From contig UQQM01000049.1 of the NCBI GenBank assembly GCA_900543205.1, positions 1-7,887 of the forward strand: 7,887 nt of DNA, given 5' to 3'. Below are positions 6,072 through 7,887 of this stretch, in pieces (position 1 is the stretch's first letter; the number at the start of each line of letters is the position of its first letter). A model generated the notes under the pieces. That model ran no database searches. It saw only the letters and a program-made list of their open reading frames with translations, and had not been told where the DNA came from. The DNA comes from an uncultured Bacteroides sp. GTDB taxonomy: Bacteria; Bacteroidota; Bacteroidia; Bacteroidales; UBA932. The position numbers were made by a program, and so were the translations under genes.

Positions 6072-7233
6072 CATCTGCGCCCAGTCGTAGTTGCGCCACA
6101 GGCCCACTGCCGTCATATAGATCATGAGCAGGCAGGACACCACGCATATCAAAACGAAGGCGCCGCCATAGAGAATAATCTTCATCAGTATCACCGGGGC
6201 GTTTTCTCCGGCATCCTGTTCTCTGGCCGTATGGCCGTTGCTATATGTAACGATTTTCTCGACCCAGGGTATCGCGCTGGCGCTGCCATACATCATGGCG
6301 CCCAGGGCGAAGGCAAGCTTGCTGATGCCGCTCAGAGTCTCGGCCTCGGCTCTGGTGCGGGTTATCGTATAGCCGTAGGGGCGCTCCGCAAAAAATGTAC
6401 AAAGGTATCAGGATGATGAAGAATATGGTCCAGCCTCTGACCGCACGCCTGCCCCTGTCGGCACTCTTGACCCAGACTCCGTATTCGTGCAGGGCCATTT
6501 CCTGTATCTCCTTGAAATCCATCCCGTTGATTCTGTCGAACTCCTCCCTGTACTCCCTCGCATTGGCACGCGACTCTTCAGCAAGCTTTTCGAGGTTCTT
6601 CCTGGACTCCGCGGTGCTGGCGGTGTCCGCTCTGGCGGCATAGCCTTCAGCGTACTCCATCGAAGAGGCATAATTGTGCTTCTGCATATAGAGATTGTAC
6701 AACTTATATGAAATCGGGCTCAGGTGTCCGTCCCTGCTCATCGCTGCACTGATGGGGTCATAATCGTAAACAGGGGTTTCATCCCAGTTCAGGGTCGTGT
6801 CGGCCGGCGCCCAGGCTTCCACGGCTGTTACCAGCTCCTGGTTCATGTCGACATCCTTCTGTTTCCGGTCCGCCCTCCACGAAAGGAAGAGCAGCGTAAG
6901 CACTACGCCAAGAATCACCTGCCACTGGAAATTCCAGTGACGGCGCGAAGACCAGTCCAGAACCGACTCCAGGTCCGCGATGCAGAAGTCGAAATAACTG
7001 TCACCCTTGTCCGCGCGCGCATCCTTCGCCTTCTGCAGCAGCGCCTGCATCTGGGCGGTCTCCTGTGCCGTCTGGGGATACGCATCATCGATGCCTTTCG
7101 GGGTGCCGGGCTTGGTAGTCACCGCCTGATAGAGGTAGCCGTAGGCTTCAGCGTTGGGGCTGTCGCTTTCCGAGAGACGCTTCACCTCGCCGATATCGAA
7201 CGACAGATATCCGCTGCGTCTCGCCTTGTTCAT
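6039..7233 (-). pseudogene. Four-helix membrane protein of unknown function, frameshifted at an A6 run (397 aa if restored)
   Basis: On the minus strand an ATG at 7233 (MNKARRSGYLSFDIGE) opens a frame that runs well to residue 281 and then, after LYIF, becomes nonsense that ends at 6241. At this point the plus strand has six A (6390-6395). Removing one base restores a sensible reading, LYIF-AERPYGYTITRTRAEAE, down to the stop at 6039, 397 residues in all. Predicted helices are 103-119, 267-281, about 300-323 and about 348-378, with a long soluble section (120-265) rich in charged helix between the first two. A cysteine-poor, non-catalytic look gives no clue to function and I do not recognise the family. 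The tail from residue 350 is duplicated at 789-937. A longer frame reaches back to a TTG at 7305, across a C8 run, but the ATG is preferred. The frameshift could be a real mutation, slippage or a sequence error. Confidence 0.6.
6051..6151. repeat. Direct repeat copy 2, right of the Hdr operon
   Basis: This is the partner of 813-912, and it is intact with respect to the reading frame. It covers the last helix and tail of the membrane protein and begins within the last codons of the Hdr membrane fusion gene. The two copies are about 5.2 kb apart in the same orientation. Confidence 0.85.
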
Positions 7234-7243
7234 TTTCTTAGGA

Positions 7244-7251
7244 GGGGGGGG
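7244..7251 (-). repeat. C8/G8 homopolymer run just upstream of the membrane-protein start
   Basis: Eight G on the plus strand (eight C on the minus strand) lie 10 bp before the ATG at 7233. If translation began at the upstream TTG (7305) the run would encode part of a PPPP stretch and its length would set the frame. If it begins at the ATG, the run is in the leader. Runs of this length are prone to slippage. Confidence 0.7.
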
Positions 7252-7314
7252 TAGTTTGATTTTGTGACATTCTGAATTAGTTTTAGGGTTAATCTTCAAC
7301 GCCAAATTGCGTTT

Positions 7315-7346
7315 TCAATATACGCACAATCTTCATCAAATGCAAA
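7315..7346 (-). promoter_or_regulatory. Weak promoter candidate for the minus-strand membrane gene
   Basis: On the minus strand TTTG (7346-7343) is followed after 20 bp by TATATTGA (7322-7315), close to the Bacteroidota layout TTTG-N19-21-TAnnTTTG but with two mismatches in the second box. It would place the start of transcription about 75 bp before the ATG at 7233. It is the best match I found in the region, but not a strong one. Confidence 0.28.
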
Positions 7347-7362
7347 TCCAGCTGAACGGGGC

Positions 7363-7417
7363 TTCAGTGTTCCGGCGTGATTTGCAATCCCCTGTAATCG
7401 GCAGACGCCGGACGCGG
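7363..7417. repeat. 55-bp exact direct repeat, first copy
   Basis: This block (beginning ttcagtgttccggcgtgatt) recurs without a mismatch at 7833-7887, exactly 470 bp downstream, where it is cut by the window end. The true repeat may be longer. It contains the 8-bp perfect inverted repeat tccggcgt (7371-7378) / acgccgga (7405-7412), with an outer 6-bp stem tcagtg (7364-7369) / cactga (7418-7423). Confidence 0.9.
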
Positions 7418-7463
7418 CACTGATGATGCTGGATGCCGCAGATTGGCGCCGGACGCGGCACTG
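7406..7463. repeat. 17-bp direct repeat pair (7406-7422 and 7447-7463)
   Basis: The motif cgccggacgcggcactg occurs twice, 41 bp apart, and its first 12 bases occur a third time at the window end (7876-7887) as part of the 55-bp repeat. Between the two, tgccgc (7434-7439) and gcggca (7455-7460) can pair. Confidence 0.75.
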
Positions 7464-7731
7464 CGACTCGGGAGGCGAAAACGTGGGACAAGCCTCCCTC
7501 GCCTGCAGTCCGCATCCGGCCTCAACACGTAGCTCACCGAGCGGACTGAATTGACGCCGGGCAGACTTTTTTCGTCTGCGAGGCGCAATTGCAGCCGCGA
7601 GGTGTTCCGGCTGGACTTATGCGACTGAATCATGTGCCAGTAAAACATGTGAGAAGGTGAAAAAGCTCAAGTGATTGACAATCAGGGTATTTCAAGATTT
7701 ATGCCGCGCACATGTCGCTCTTCCGATCCCG

Positions 7732-7811
7732 ACTTGTGAGCCCGCCGGATTGCAAAATCGGCCTTGGACAGCCGTGCAGGTGCGATTTCGGAAAACATCC
7801 CGCTCACAAGT
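7732..7811. repeat. 80-bp symmetrical inverted repeat
   Basis: ACTTGTGAGC (7732-7741) is the perfect complement of GCTCACAAGT (7802-7811). Inside it, AAATCG (7755-7760) pairs with CGATTT (7783-7788), each exactly 13 bases from the outer arm, and GGAT (7747-7750) can pair with ATCC (7797-7800). This nested layout is that of a single long hairpin. It lies 21 bp before the second copy of the 55-bp repeat. Confidence 0.7.
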
Positions 7812-7832
7812 ATTTCGCCGCCCGCAGTCAGA

Positions 7833-7887
7833 TTCAGTGTTCCGGCGTGATTTGCAATCCCCTGTAATCGGCAGACGCCGGACGCGG
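7833..7887. repeat. 55-bp exact direct repeat, second copy (cut by window end)
   Basis: Identical to 7363-7417. It suggests a repeat unit of 470 bp or more that continues beyond the window, or two copies of a short element flanking a structured spacer. Confidence 0.9.

Larger units (their letters stand above)
7306..7887. ncRNA. Gene-free, highly structured repeat region; candidate structured RNA or intergenic repeat element
   Basis: No convincing protein gene is seen in this stretch of nearly 600 bp. It contains a series of perfect stems: 7371-7378/7405-7412 (8 bp, plus outer 6 bp), 7470-7476/7492-7498 (7 bp), 7506-7513/7541-7548 (8 bp), directly followed by a hairpin of 5+4+6 bp (7549-7553, 7555-7558, 7561-7566 with 7574-7579, 7582-7585, 7586-7590; one bulged A, and a gg/ga internal loop), and a long stem at 7732-7811. 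So many stems in series suggest a structured RNA or a cruciform-forming repeat. The strand, ends and transcription are not determined and I do not recognise the family. Confidence 0.4.

Noticed and set aside
7240..7245. AGGAGG on the plus strand, like a strong Shine-Dalgarno
   Set aside because: No open reading frame follows on the plus strand; it is part of the G-run next to the minus-strand gene start.
7364..7648. A 94-residue minus-strand open frame in the structured repeat region
   Set aside because: It is very rich in R and S, overlaps the hairpins and the 55-bp repeat, and has no clear ribosome-binding site or motif. It is more likely a by-product of the repeat.
7363..7887. CRISPR array
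   Set aside because: The repeats are unevenly spaced (41 bp and 470 bp), differ in length and enclose structured rather than unique spacer-like sequence; no cas gene is present.

Overview
The window looks like a piece of a Bacteroidota (probably Bacteroidales) chromosome. The hints are a TAnnTTTG-type promoter box just ahead of the main operon, mostly weak Shine-Dalgarno sequences, and menaquinone-type redox genes in a moderately GC-rich background (34 of 60 bases G+C in a sample at 2281-2340). This placement is an inference from sequence style, not a proof.

Layout. (1) Bases 1-563 carry the C-terminal part of a WYL-domain regulator. It is much more AT-rich (22 of 60 G+C at 181-240) than the rest. 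(2) Bases 564-1067 hold no intact gene: a perfect 9-bp hairpin, a frameshifted remnant (minus strand) of a membrane-protein gene whose longer relative lies at 6039-7233, and the likely promoter of the operon. (3) Bases 1068-6071 form one tight plus-strand operon of five heterodisulfide-reductase-like (Hdr) genes: HdrC, HdrB, HdrA, a second HdrC, and a large fusion of a cytochrome-b-like membrane domain, two [4Fe-4S] clusters and two CCG domains (HdrE+HdrD, or EMO-like). (4) Bases 6039-7233 on the minus strand encode a four-helix membrane protein of unknown function, broken by a one-base shift at a run of six A. It overlaps the last Hdr gene tail to tail. (5) Bases 7306-7887 hold no convincing protein gene but a dense set of perfect inverted repeats and a 55-bp exact direct repeat 470 bp apart; the second copy runs off the window end.

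How the genes may work together. The order C-B-A-C-(B-like) and the short HdrA without ferredoxin domains resemble the sHdr (sulfur-oxidising Hdr-like) locus C1-B1-A-hyp-C2-B2. Here the 'hyp' gene is absent and B2 is replaced by a membrane-anchored HdrDE-type protein. The simplest model is a cytoplasmic HdrC-B-A-C assembly that exchanges electrons with the menaquinone pool through the last gene product. The thiol/disulfide or other substrate is unknown. No hydrogenase, formate dehydrogenase, MvhD, ETF, lipoate-binding protein or sulfurtransferase gene is visible in the window.

The operon is bracketed by a 100-bp direct repeat (about 89% identical), which is the shared 3' end of the two minus-strand membrane-protein genes.
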